64,000 nt of DNA, from NCBI GenBank assembly GCA_902729315.2, contig LR746272.1, positions 11,030,327 through 11,094,326 of the forward strand, read 5' to 3'. This document shows positions 11,927 to 23,135 of this stretch, one piece after another. Origin of the DNA: Spirodela intermedia. Taxonomy: Eukaryota > Streptophyta > Magnoliopsida > Alismatales > Araceae. The position numbers and the translations under genes are program-made. The stretch's first letter is position 1. Every line of letters begins with the position of its first letter. The notes beneath the pieces are model-generated. The model saw only the letters and a program-made list of their open reading frames with translations. It was not told the DNA's origin and searched no databases.

Positions 11927-11931
11927 AGAGG
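11927..11931. repeat. Target-site duplication AGAGG, left
   Basis: These five bases before the left LTR are identical to 22244-22248 after the right LTR. Confidence 0.9.
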
Positions 11932-13041
11932 TGACGTGACTCAGTCGTTGTATATTAAATCATGCAAATATAAAATTTATAAAACTAGAAAATACGAAAT
12001 TTTGGATATTTAGAAGTATTTCTAAATAAATATATCAATTATAATTCAATCAAAATTCCAAAAATAGTAGTAATTTTCCAGGTCGATCATAGGGATGTAA
12101 TATAATATCTGGTAATTATTCAGAATTTTTCTCAATGAATACAATTTTCTTACGAATTTTATACTAGGAAATAAAAAGAAAATATATTTAAAATTCACAA
12201 AAAAAAGGAAATAAGGGTGCGGATGTCAAGATGACATCAGTGCTTGGCGAACGCGAATTAGGCGGAAACAGAGTTCTGCCCGGTGATTCTTACGTAGGCA
12301 ATTATAGACGACTCAATTAATCAAATTAAGATCTGTAAAAGTCGGAAGAATCGTAATTGAACGAAGTATAGTTTGGTAAATTAAAATCAACAAAGTATCA
12401 CTAAATGAAGCGTAAATTAAAGTGAAAGTAGGAAAACAGAGTTCCGGCGTCGCGACGGTGATGCATCGGCGATGCACCGGAATCTTGAGCGTTTGGGAGG
12501 ATCGTCGTGCAGTGTCCACGACCTCAAAGGCTCTCCTTGGACAAAGATGACGTGGGCAATCTCTAGATCTTCTCGCGAAGTCTAGAGATCAATGAAGTGG
12601 GTCGTCAAATCGTCTCCGGCGGCTGTCACCCGGCAGAGCGGAAAAATGGCGACTTTGCGGCTCTCCGGCGGCTGTCACCTGACGAAGAGGAGCTGGATGG
12701 AGGTGGGGCGCGTGTTAGAGAGCTTCATCCTCAGGTCCACGCAGCAAGAGGAGGCTCTTCATTGCATCTGGTATGCTCTCAGGAGGTGGCGACTGGTCTC
12801 CTGGCGGATCGTCCTCTTCCCGACGACGGCTTGTTCGTCGATCAATCGGAGATGATTTACTCGATAGATTCGCGATCCTTTTATCGCAAATCGTTCAGCA
12901 ATTTTAGTAGCAATGCTCTACAAATCGCATTGACAAGATTTTCGCCGATGATCCAGTGATTTTCGTTGCTTAATCCTTCCCCGACAATCTGTAGGAAAGT
13001 CGCGATAATCAAATAAAAATATATGAATTTTGACTCTAGAA

Positions 13042-13052
13042 GGATTCGAACC
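13042..13052 (-). promoter_or_regulatory. tRNA B-box-like motif in 3' LTR
   Basis: The minus strand reads GGTTCGAATCC, a perfect match to the Pol III internal B-box. No A-box or tRNA cloverleaf was found around it. The other LTR has one mismatch (21705-21715). Confidence 0.35.
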
Positions 13053-13098
13053 CGCGCCGGTCGCCCGCCTCTTTTGATGAAGGTGTGACGGGGGTTTA

Positions 13099-13136
13099 GT
13101 CCCACATCGGTTGCCGATTTTTCGGGCGAATATATA
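13099..13136 (+). promoter_or_regulatory. snRNA-type USE plus TATA motif in LTR (left copy)
   Basis: GTCCCACATCG (13099-13109) matches the plant snRNA upstream sequence element RTCCCACATCG, and TATATA follows at 13131-13136 after 21 bases. The motif points along the plus strand, opposite to the element's genes. No known U-RNA sequence follows. Activity is not shown. Confidence 0.4.
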
Positions 13137-13566
13137 GTAATGTTAGCTTTGTGAGCAAAGTCCCTTCTCTCGCGTGTATGACCACTCCTTGCCCCACAGC
13201 CGGCTGGGCACCGGTGACGTGGGAGAGGAGTGGCGTACGCGTGCCCTGTCGGTCCCCAAGCCAAGCCGCTCGAGCCCCTGCTCGCGGCTTGCTCCCCGAT
13301 TGCGCTTCCGACCCGCTTGTGGGCCCGACTGGTCAACAGGTCCCCCACATTTTTGTAATATTTTTATTTTTATGTCTTGTTCTTCATTTATCTCAAAAGT
13401 AAGACTGTAAAAATCGTATAAAATCACATAATTACCCAAAAATTCACATTAATCAATTGAAAACCAAAAATCATTCTTTAACACAAATATAAGTCTAATT
13501 ATCATGTGTTAAGGCTAAAACTATATTATTTACTAATTATTAACTCATGATAATGAAGACTTATCA

Positions 13567-13579
13567 CACCCCCCAACTT
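13567..13579 (-). other. Polypurine tract of the Athila-like element
   Basis: The minus strand reads AAGTTGGGGGGTG directly before the LTR start TGATAAG, the position and composition expected of the plus-strand primer. Confidence 0.8.
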
Positions 13580-13970
13580 AAATCATTGCTAGTCCCTTAG
13601 CAATGGAATTACGAGAATAAAATTTTACAAATCTCAAACATCATATTTCAATACAGAAAAAAATAATAAATAGAAGTGATGCACCATTAAACACTTTGAA
13701 TTCTTATATCAAATATTTAAGAATGATTCGAAGCACTTAAATGTTTAAACACTCCTTGGAATAACAATCTAGACTTCATTTCTTCTATCCACATCTTTAT
13801 CACTTCTTCACTCATAGATGTATTTACAAGATGTTCCAATTATCAATACTCATCCAAGAATAATATTGATCTTACATTTCCCTTTTTCTATGACTTGATT
13901 TTTGAAGTTTGCACTATATTTCTTCCTTTTTTTTTCTTTTTTTTATTTTTATAAATAGTGGATAAGTAGC

Positions 13971-14135
13971 TTTTCCTATAGACAAATTTCGACAATAAAA
14001 ATGATGTCTCATACCCTCTATGTGTACTCTTCATTTTCAAGGCTTTCACTTTATCCACTTATTTTTCAGCAAGTGTTTTTCTATGCACGGTTTTCGACAA
14101 TGAGAATGATGTCTCACACCCTCCATGTGTACTCC
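13971..14135. repeat. Direct repeat, period 105 bases, two units
   Basis: The segment around 13991 (GACAATAAAAATGATGTCTC) recurs with few changes at 14096. Both are followed by a similar TGTGTACTC run. Confidence 0.75.
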
Positions 14136-14830
14136 TCGTTTCTAGATTTTTTACATTGCTCTTTCTTTTTTTTTTCTTTTTTTTTCGAAATAAGTGATTT
14201 CTCCTCACAAGTCCTAAATCAGGGTGCAAAAATCTCCATTAAACTCAAATGATCAATCAAATTTTCACATCAAGTAAATACTATCCATCAAGATCATGAA
14301 GTGAAAATCTGTAAAATCAAATCCATGTTATCTATCATGTATCTAAAGAGTATTCCAACATTTTATGCTACTAGATCATTCTTTTGACTCAATAATAATC
14401 TTCCTAGTATCTTTTGGTATCAATCAATCTAATTGATTTAATTTTTTATGCATGTAATATGATGTAAGGAATTTGTAAATTAGATAGTTTTGACAATTCC
14501 GTTTTCTGTTTTCAGTTCTATTTTTAGCAGCAATAAATTTATCAAAAATAAATCAAAACTATCTTCTTTATAGCTGTAATTTTGAATTTCAATAATATAT
14601 ATCTAGGGGATTGAAATGTGAGAAAAGGGTCTTCTAGAATTTTAAATTTCAGGCTATTTTTTGTCTGCTATTTTTGACAGCCTGTTGTTTCTGACAGAAA
14701 ACCAAAAAATAGTATTGCAATTTTTCCGAATTTTATTTTAATTTTATTTTTTTAGTTGCTGTTCTAAGTTGAATAAAATGCAAACACATGTTTTTAATCG
14801 TCCTACAGCATAAATTAATAATGAATACTT

Positions 14831-14846
14831 CACCCCCCAACTTAAA
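14831..14846 (-). other. Second polypurine-like tract
   Basis: The minus strand reads TTAAGTTGGGGGGTG, nearly the same as the tract beside the 3' LTR but 1.26 kb further inside the element. Confidence 0.5.
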
Positions 14847-15235
14847 AATGACATTGTCCTCAATGACACAGAAAACTCGAAACAGAATATGTAGAAAATA
14901 TAATTTTCAAGTGAAGCATGCATATCAACAAAGTTAAGCATTAAAAATAGTTTCATTAATGATGAAGCTCAAAAAGACATCACCTCAACCTCATTTTTAA
15001 TTTGCCACTTCATCTTACACTCCTCCTCCTACACTTTTTCAAAAAAAATAAATACAAAAACAAGTACTGCAAAATTCTAAGAAAAATAGAGCTTAAAAAA
15101 AATCAAACATAATGAAATAAAAACCATGGGTTGCCTCCCATGCAGCGCTGAATTTAATGTCTCCAGTTGGACTCCTTGGTCTTACTCTTGAATTTCTTTT
15201 AATAATAAAATTTCTTTTTCTGCAAGGCGTTCATG

Positions 15236-16420
15236 TTATATGTAATGTGTAAGCCGCTGTCCATTTACCTTAATGTTATGATCACTTTTAGGATCTTTAA
15301 TCATTACATCCCCATGATCATATGTCTCTTCCACCACATAAGGCCCTTTCCATTTTGATTTTAATTTTCCTGGGAATAATTTCGGCCTAGAATCATATAA
15401 CCACACTTTTTGTCCAATATCAAATTTTTTTCTGCTAATATATTTATCATGAAAAGTTTTAGTTTTTTCTTTATATATTCTATGATTTTCATAAGCTTCA
15501 TTCCTCAACTCCTCTAATTCATGTAGCTGAAAAATTCTATGCCCACCAGCTAATTTCTCATCCATACATAAATTTTTTATAGCCCATAATGCTTTATGCT
15601 CTATTTCCACAAGAAGATGACATGGCTTTCCAAAAATGAGACGAAATGGGTACATACCTATGGGATTTTTATAAGCTGTTCTATAAGCCCATAATGTATC
15701 TTGTAATTTTGTGGGCCAATCTTTCCTATCTGGTCTAACTATTTTTCTCAAAATTCTCTGAATTTCCCTATTTGCTACTTCAACTTGCCCATTTGTTTGG
15801 GGATGATATGGAGTGACTACTTTGTGGTGTACTCCATTCTTTTTCAACAGTTCCCTGAAATGTTTATTTGTAAAATGTGTTCCTCCATCACTAATAATCA
15901 CTCTAGGACATCCAAATCTCGAAAAAATATTTTCCTACACAAATTTCATCACGATTTTATGATCATTAGTTCTAGTAGGAATAGCTTCCACCCACTTCGA
16001 CACATAATCAACAGCAAGCAAAATATATTCATATTTTTCAGCGGATGGGAAGGGACCTATGAAATCTATTCCCCATACATCAAAAATTTCGACTACTGAC
16101 ATGTTACTCATGGGCATTTCATCTTTTTTACTCATGTTACCTATAGATTGGCATGAAATACATGTTCTACTAAATTCTATAGAATCTCTAATGATTGTAG
16201 GCCAATAAAAACCACACTGGAAAATTTTTGCAGCTGTTTTTCATCTAGAGAAATGTCCTCCACAGTTAGATGAATGACACATGTTAATAATGCTATGATA
16301 TTCTTCTTCAGGAACACATCTCCTTAAAATTTGATTATTGCCCAAGTAATATAAATCAGGATCATGCCAAAAATAATTTCTAATCTTAGAAAAGAAATAA
16401 TTTTTTCTGTTCTTATCCCA
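15236..16420 (-). pseudogene. Integrase of the Athila-like element
   Basis: The Zn-binding region (CHSSNCGGH ... CISCQ) lies about 16160-16300. The catalytic core shows WGIDFIGPF (first Asp), ISDGGTHF (second Asp) and a Glu in VANREI. The C-terminal part ends NGQRLTHYI at 15236. The frame is broken by stops near 16240 and between 15935 and 15901, so only 16135-15935 and 15901-15236 are open. Role: insertion of the cDNA into host DNA. No chromodomain follows. Confidence 0.9.
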
Positions 16421-16543
16421 CTATTCTGGAGTTTTTCCAGAAACAAGAAAATTAACAATATGTGCATACCATGGTGATGGTTGATGTTGAGCTACCATCA
16501 ATTGTTCATTTGGAAATGCATCTTGTAAAGGTGCTACATTTAT

Positions 16544-17824
16544 TCATGTATCACTTAATCTAGAAAGATAGTCAGCAACAACATTCTCGAAACCTTTTTT
16601 ATCTTTTATTTCTAAGTCAAATTCTTGCAACAATAAAATCCATCTTAATAAACGTAGCTTTGCATCTTTCTTATTTAACAGATATTTTAATGCTGCATGA
16701 TCAGTATAAATAATAATTTTAGCTCCTAAAATATATGATCTAAACTTTTCTAACAAAAATACTATAGCTAACAACTCTTTTTCAGTCGTGGTATAATTTA
16801 ATTGAGCATCGGATATAGTTTTACTAGCATATGAAATTACTATGGGTTTTGACTCTTTTGTTTGTTTTAGAACGGCCCCCACTGCATAATTCGATGCATC
16901 ACACATTATTTCAAAGGGAAGGGACCAATCAGGAGCTTGTAAAATAGGTGCCTCAGTAAGTAATCTTTTTATTTCGGAAAAAGACTCAAAATATTTCTCA
17001 TCAAAATTAAAAGGCACATCTTTAGATAATAGCATGGTGAAAGGTTTAGAAATTTTTGAAAAATCTTGAATAAATTTTCTGTAATAACCTGCATGACCCA
17101 AGAAAGATCTAATCTGTTTTACTGAATTCGGAGGTTTCATTTTAGATATAATATCAATTTTTGCTCTATCCACCTCTAAACCCTTTTCACTCACAATATG
17201 ACCCAACACAACTCCCTCTTTAACTATAAAATGTGATTTCTCTCAACTCAAAACTAATTTTTTCTCTATGCATTTCTCAAGTACATGCTGTAAATGATTT
17301 AAGCATTCATCAAATGATTCACCAAAAACAGAAAAATCATCCATAAAAATTTTCATGCATTTTCCAATCATATCAGAAAAAATAGACAGCATATATCTTT
17401 GAAATGTGGTTGGAGCATTACACAGACCAAAAGGCATGCGTTTAAAAGCAAAAGTACCAAATGGACAGGTGAAAGTTGTTTTTTCTTGATCTAAAGGGTT
17501 TATATAAATTTGATTATAACCAGAGTATCCATCCAGAAAACAAAAAAAGTTTTTTCCAGCTAATTTTTCTAGAATTTGATCAGTAAATGGTAGGGGAAAA
17601 TGATCTTTTCTAGTAACTAAATTTAATTTTCTATAATCAATGCAAACTCTCCAACCGGTAGTTAGTCTTGTTTGTATTTTATCCCCATTTTTGTTTTTTA
17701 TAACCGTGATCCCTGATTTTTTTGGCACTACTTGTGTAGGATTAACCCATTTGCTATCTGAAATAGGATAAATAATATCAGCAGGCAGCCACTTTAAAAT
17801 TTCTTTTTTTACAATTTCCATCAT
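16544..17824 (-). pseudogene. Reverse transcriptase-RNase H of the Athila-like element
   Basis: The RT part (17824-17243) has WRVCIDYRKLN, FCFLDGYSGYNQI and the catalytic FMDDFSVFG. After one in-frame stop near 17240 (a TGA where Trp is usual) the frame continues 17209-16544 with LGHIVSEKG, then RNase H with [12 protein letters not shown], the [10 protein letters not shown] region and [11 protein letters not shown]. The order RT-RNase H-integrase is that of Gypsy elements. Confidence 0.93.
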
Positions 17825-17916
17825 GTTAGGATTTAATCTTCATTGTGGTTTCCTGCTAGTTCTAGCCCCCTCCTCTAGATATATACTATGCATGCATAGT
17901 CTCATATCAATGCCCC

Positions 17917-19065
17917 TTAGATCGTCCATTTTTCAGCCCATAGCCTTCTTATTTTTCGAAGTACATCTAATAATTCGTCTTCCTGTTCATTACTCAAATC
18001 AGCTGCAACAATAATAGGAAATGAATTATTTTCCTCCAAAAACATATATTTTAAACTAGAGGGAAGAGGTTTCAACTCTAAATTCAGATGATCTTCCTCT
18101 TTCTTTTCTTCTAAATTTATATTCTCTATTTCCTCTAATTCTTCCAGCACACAGTCATCAATAACATCTGGATCATCAAAATCATCTAGAAGATCTATGG
18201 TATGACAATCATATTCTTGGGATTTCTTAAGATCATTTGATACCTCAAAAATTTTAATTTCTATTGATTGATCTCCACATGAAATTTTCGCAATACCTAT
18301 GGAAAAATCAATATTCATCTTTACTGTATGCAAAAATGGTCTCCCTAGGATGATTGGTGTATCATAAAACTGTCCATTAAAATCTATTTCCAGCACTACA
18401 AAATCAACTGAAAATTTACACCATCTAACTGTCACTATCACATTTTTTAAAATACCTTTAGGATGTTTTATGGATCTATCAGCAAATTGTAAGGTAACAG
18501 TAGAAGGTTTAAGATCAGAAACATTAAATTTATCACAAATACTTGCAGGTAATAAATTAATACTAGCACCGGTGTCAAGTAATGCATTTTGAAAAATAAA
18601 TCCACCAATATCACACGAAATTAAAGGGGCACCTGTATCTCTCAATTTAAATGGTAATTGATTTAATAATAATGCACTAGCATGCATAGATAATTTTTCT
18701 ACTCTAGGTGCCTTTTTTGGTGTACACATTTTTTTCAAAACTCTAGCATATTTAGGAATATGTTCAATGGTAGTGAGTAAAAGAAGACTAATTTGCACAT
18801 CTTGTAAAATTTTCTTTATTTCTTCATTGTGTTCCTTTTTCTTTCTTTGTCTAGGCTCTAGAGCTTTAGGAAATGGAATGGTTGTCCTCTCTTTCGAAAT
18901 TTCTTTGGTAGAATCTATAAAATCCTCTTCTACTCCTATTTGATTTTGTTTTGGGTTTTCTTTTTCTTCTAATGTTTGGGGATAAGGATCAGGTAAGATC
19001 TTACCACTCCTTAATGCATTCACTGTCCTAACATTTTCATTTCGTGGGTTTTTTCCTAGATTCAT
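17917..19065 (-). pseudogene. Gag C-terminus and aspartic protease of the Athila-like element
   Basis: The open frame of 382 codons has the protease active site ALLDTGASINLL at about residue 162-173, and ILGRPFLHT downstream as the conserved closing strand. The N-terminal part is charged and low in complexity (EEKENPKQNQ). It is separated from RT by about 90 bases with stops in this frame. Role: cleavage of the Gag-Pol polyprotein. Confidence 0.88.
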
Positions 19066-19386
19066 GCTACTAGACTCCCCATGCTGAAATCCTATTGTTA
19101 GGCGGTTCCCTGGATTTTCTATGGGCTAACTAGGTAGCTGTCCCTCTTCTCTCTTATTCCCAAGGGCCTCTATAATTTGTTTCTGGTGCTGCATCATTTG
19201 ATTCATAGTTTGTTGCATCATTTGGCTCATTTGCTGCATCATTTCCATAGCATCAGGTTGGGTTTGAGAGGGCTGATTTTTCTGAAATCTATTTTCTTGT
19301 TTTGGACGAAATTCAAAGTTTGAATTGAGTCTAAGTGCTTTTAGATTTTGAATATTATTTGGGTCTCTCTATGAAAAATTATTCCT

Positions 19387-20475
19387 CTAATTAGAATTAT
19401 AAGAATTTGAAAAATATTCCCTATTTTTATTAAAACCGTGAGCTACTTGCACTTGTTCTTGCATAGGGTGAAATGATTGATCTAAATTATAACATTGAAA
19501 TTTAGAATAATCATTTTCACCATACATAAGACCTGTACTATTCGAATTAAGTTGAGGGTTAAAAGGCTTTCTAATATTGTCAATAAGTAAATCAATTTTT
19601 TCTAATTTTTGATTAATCTGATTAACCTCATTTCTAAGTTTAAAATCATCATCATGATGCAATTTATAAATTTCTCTGTTCTTATCCCTGTCATATAATT
19701 CAAAAGAGGCTTGATCTCTAGAATTTTCACTTAAATTCTCATAAAGATTGTAAATCTCATCAGGAGTTTTCTCCATAAAAGCTCTTCCACATATAGAATC
19801 AACCATATTTCTATGTTGTTCTAATAATTCATCATAAAAAATTCTATTGAGCTGCCACTTGGGTATAACATGATGATGACACTTTCTAAGTAAATCTTTG
19901 AATTTTTCCCATGTCTCATGCAAAGTTTCTCCTGGTCTTTGAGAAAAACTCTATATATGTTTTCTCATATTTTGAGTTTTTCCTAAGGGATAAAATTTTC
20001 GAAGAAAAGCTTGTTCTATATCTTTCTAGCTAGTTAATTCTCCATCTAATGTGGATAGCCAATGACTAGCTTTGTCCCTAAGTGTATGAGGGAATAATTT
20101 CATCTTAATAATTTCCGGTGTAACTTGAGGGAGATTAACTAAATCACATACCATATGAAATTTTTCTAGGTGCTGATGAGGTTCCTCTAAAGGCAATCCA
20201 TGAAAATTAGGGAGCATTTGAAAAATTCCTGGATTTATTTCAAATTTAACAGTGGGTGCTAATGGGACTCTAATATTAGATGCTCTTTGAAATGAATCAG
20301 GGATATAATGATTTTTCATGGCCATAAGATTGTTCTTAGTTTGACCTGTACTTCCTTCAGGATTCATCAAAATTAATTTTTCTTTCAGATTTTTATTTTT
20401 GAATGAAATAATGAAAAGATTTTCTAGCCTTAGATGCAAGGATCTTCTACCATGCATAAAAATCAATAAATTCAA
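19387..20475 (-). pseudogene. Gag of the Athila-like element
   Basis: Two open pieces (20475-20026 and 19923-19387) are separated by at least two stops near 20026 and 19950. The core reads FHGLPLEEPHQHLEKF, then LFPHTLRDKASHWL, and LHETWEKFKDLLRKCHHH, typical of plant Gypsy Gag (capsid). A Met/Gln-rich stretch around 19190-19250 follows, broken by stops. Confidence 0.85.
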
Positions 20476-20644
20476 GGGAAAAAGTTAGTAACTGTTACCC
20501 TACTTCAGGATGCTCCAGTCCTTGCCATGCTTCTTTCGTTCCCTTTTTCTAATAAAAATCGGCAAAAATAAAACAAGAGTTAAGTTTTTTTTCTTTTTTG
20601 TGTACTCTAAGAGAAAATAGAAAAATACTAAATATTATGCAATA

Positions 20645-20664
20645 CATCCCCCGGCGCTAAAATT
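20645..20664 (-). other. Primer-binding site region, atypical
   Basis: After the 5' LTR end (minus strand) the sequence reads AATTTTAGCGCCGGGGGATG. The GCGCCG...GGGGAT parts match a tRNA-Asp type primer site with one mismatch near its start and a gap of about five bases. Confidence 0.4.
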
Positions 20665-22243
20665 TGACGTGACTTAGTCTTTGTATATTAAATCACGCAA
20701 ATATAAAATTTATAAAACTAGAAAATATAATTTTTTGGATATTTAGAAGTATTTCTAAATAAATATATCAATTATAATTCAATCAAAATTCCAAAAATAG
20801 CGGTAATTTTCCAAGTCGATCACAGGGATGTAATATAATATCTAGTAATTATTCAGAATTTTTCTCAATGAATACAATTTTCTTACGAATTTTATACTAG
20901 GAAATAAAAAGAAAATATATTTAAAATTCACAAAAAAAAGGAAATAAGGGTACGGACGTCAGGATGATGTCAACGCTCGGCGAATGTAAATCAGGCGGAA
21001 ACAAAGTTCTGCCCGGCGATTCTTACGTAGGCGATTACAGACGACTCAATTAATCAAATTAAGATCTGTAAAAGCCGGAAGAATCGTAATTGAACGAAGT
21101 ATAGTATGGTAAATTAAAATCAACAAAGTATCACTAAATGAAGCGTAAATTAAAGTGAAAGCAGAAAAACAGAGTTCCGACGTCGCGATGGCGATGCGTC
21201 GGCGATGCACCAAAATCCTGAGCGTTCGGGAGGATCGTCGTGTAGTGTCCACGGCCTCGAAGGCTTTCCTTGGACAAAGACGACATGGGCAATCTCTAGA
21301 GCAGAAAAACGGCGACTTTGCAGCTCTCCGGCAGCTGTCACCCGACGAAGAGGAGCTGGATGGAGGTGGGGCACGTGTCAGGGAGCTTCATCCTTAGGTC
21401 CGTGCAGTAAGAGGAGGCTCTTCATTGCATCTGGTACGCTCTCAGGAGGTGGCGACTGGTCTCTCGGCAGATCGTCCTCTTCCCAACGACGGCTTGTTCG
21501 TCGATCAATCGGAGATGATTTACTCGATAGATTCGCAATCCTTTTATCGCGAATCGTTCAGCAATTTTAGTAGCAATGCTTTGCGAATCGTGTTGATGAG
21601 ATTTTCACCGATGATCCAGCGATTCTCATTGCTTAATCCTTCCCTAGCGATCTGCAAGAAAGTTGTGATAATCAAATAAAAATATATGAATTTTGACTCT
21701 GGAAGGATTCAAACCCGCGCCGGTCGCCCAACTCTTCTGAGGAAGGTGTGACGAGGGTTTAGTCCCACATCGGTTGTACGTCGATTTTTCGGGCGAATAT
21801 ATAGTAATGTCCCCAAGCTAAGTCAAAATTCATATATTGTAATGTCCCTTCTCTCATGTGTATCACCACTCCTTGCCCCATAGCCGGCTGCGCACCGATG
21901 ACGTGGGAGGGGAAGTGGCGTACGCGTGCCTTGTCGGTCCCCAAGCTAAGCTGCTCGAGCCCCTGCTCGCGGCTTACTCCCCGACTGCGCTTCTGACTCG
22001 CTTGCGGTCCCAGTGGGTCCCCCACATTTTTGCAATATTTTTATTTTTATGTCTTGTTCTTCATTTATCTCAAAAGTAAGACTGTAAAAATCGTATAAAA
22101 TCACATAATTACCCAAAAATTCACGTTAATCAATTGAAAACCAAAAATCATTCTTTCACACAAATATAAGTCTATTTATCATGAGTTAAGGCTAAAACTA
22201 TATTATTTACTAATTATTAACTCATGATAATGAAGACTTATCA
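20665..22243 (-). mobile_element. Athila-like 5' LTR (1579 bp)
   Basis: Partner of 11932-13566 with the same termini. It lacks about 57 bases near 21297 but has an extra stretch near 21810-21845. Confidence 0.92.
21762..21803 (+). promoter_or_regulatory. snRNA-type USE plus TATA motif in LTR (right copy)
   Basis: GTCCCACATCG (21762-21772) is followed by TATATA (21798-21803) after 25 bases, close to the spacing known for plant Pol III U6/U3 genes. The strand is antisense to the element's genes, as in the left LTR. Confidence 0.4.
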
Positions 22244-22248
22244 AGAGG
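22244..22248. repeat. Target-site duplication AGAGG, right
   Basis: Matches 11927-11931. Confidence 0.9.
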
Positions 22249-23135
22249 CCTTGAGGGTAAAGTTGAGTGTTGAGGATCGAGTTGCAAGGAGTAAAGTATT
22301 AGAGATCAATTTGTCGGAGAAAACTACCTGACTTTGGCGATAGATAAAAGTCCAAGTTAAGTAATCTTCTTCTTTGTGCTTACTTGTTTCCTTTCTTTCC
22401 TTCTTAGGATAAAATCTAGGGGTTTAGATATTTTCTTAGTAGTTACATTATTCCTTGTCAACCTTGATCATTCTTTCTCATTAAAATACTCTCAAAACTT
22501 CATTATTCTTTCTACAACCCCTAGGTCAACCATGATCTAAGATTTCCTTCATTACATCTCACTTCACCCATATTTCTTATCTCTCACTCATCTCTCATCT
22601 CTCTTTCTCTTGTCTATTTTCTAACATATTTTTTCTTATTACTTAGGATTTCTTAAGATCATTAGTTTTTCTCCTAGTGGTTTGACCCCTATCTTATCCT
22701 CTCTACTCATTAGATTAAGTAAGATAGTGAAAATACAAATAGTTTTAAATAACCCTACATAAGACTTATGACATCCCAAGTTTAGAGGTATCAAGAGGTT
22801 ACTTCCCCTTGCATGCTTATGAGCTTTAAGCTCATAATTCTTCACCCAAGATCCAAGTACAATCTTGGTTCCTTAATAAGCTACAAGTTAATGCTTAATA
22901 TATAAAGATCATGTGGTTAGAGACAAAGAATTACATCAGGTTCTCACATGATGTACATCAAGTATCTAAAAATGTATTTTTCAATGAGAAATGAATGGAA
23001 TACATAAAATGTGTGTGAGTGTTGATGCATACTTTGAACATGAGAATTTATTAGTAAATCAATGAATTTGCATATTAAAATCATGACCTTTGATGCAATG
23101 CACCTCATATATAATGCATTATTCATGCATTATCA
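22249..23135 (+). mobile_element. Old Gypsy 3' LTR, right part
   Basis: Continuation of 11108-11931 after the nested element. It ends GCATTATCA, an inverted match to the LTR start. The rebuilt LTR would be about 1.7 kb. The matching 5' LTR is not in the window. Confidence 0.6.

Larger units (their letters stand above)
11108..11931 (+). mobile_element. Old Gypsy 3' LTR, left part
   Basis: The LTR starts TGATAATATGC directly after a G-rich polypurine tract. It is interrupted at 11931/11932 by the Athila-like element and continues after the second target-site copy at 22249. The far end reads GCATTATCA (23135), an imperfect inverted copy of the start, as expected of LTR termini. Confidence 0.7.
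11932..13566 (-). mobile_element. Athila-like 3' LTR (1635 bp)
   Basis: It aligns along its length with 20665-22243. By eye the two differ by several percent plus indels. The largest indel is about 57 bases near 12565-12640, present here and absent from the other LTR. The CTCCGGCGGCTGTCACC motif occurs twice in this LTR. On the minus strand the LTR starts TGATAAGTC and ends ACGTCA. Confidence 0.92.
13580..15235 (-). mobile_element. Spacer between integrase and 3' LTR
   Basis: About 1.65 kb without coding potential. It holds a 105-bp-spaced direct repeat (13971-14135), a second polypurine-like tract (14831-14846), and a GGGTTGCCTCCCA motif near 15128-15140 that I know from plant Athila-type elements. 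No envelope-like frame is recognised. Confidence 0.65.
11932..22243 (-). mobile_element. Athila-like Gypsy LTR retrotransposon, nearly complete
   Basis: The 10.3-kb element has two similar LTRs (11932-13566 and 20665-22243), each with TGACGTGACT at the left and GACTTATCA at the right. It is flanked by a perfect 5-bp target duplication AGAGG (11927-11931 and 22244-22248). The genes run on the minus strand: gag, protease, reverse transcriptase, RNase H, integrase. No chromodomain is seen after the integrase, and the gag type, long 3' spacer and the motif near 15128-15150 fit the Athila/Tat group. Several in-frame stops make it non-autonomous. It is inserted in the LTR of an older Gypsy element. 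Confidence 0.93.

Noticed and set aside
12597-12959. Plus-strand open frames in the left LTR (and 21155-21679 in the right LTR)
   Set aside because: They lie inside LTRs, are not conserved in frame between the two LTRs, and have no family features.
13021-13110. Possible tRNA gene on the minus strand
   Set aside because: Only a B-box is present; no A-box, acceptor-stem pairing or anticodon arm could be found.
15785-16099. Plus-strand open frame over the integrase
   Set aside because: Antisense shadow of the retrotransposon integrase, which has clear catalytic motifs on the minus strand.
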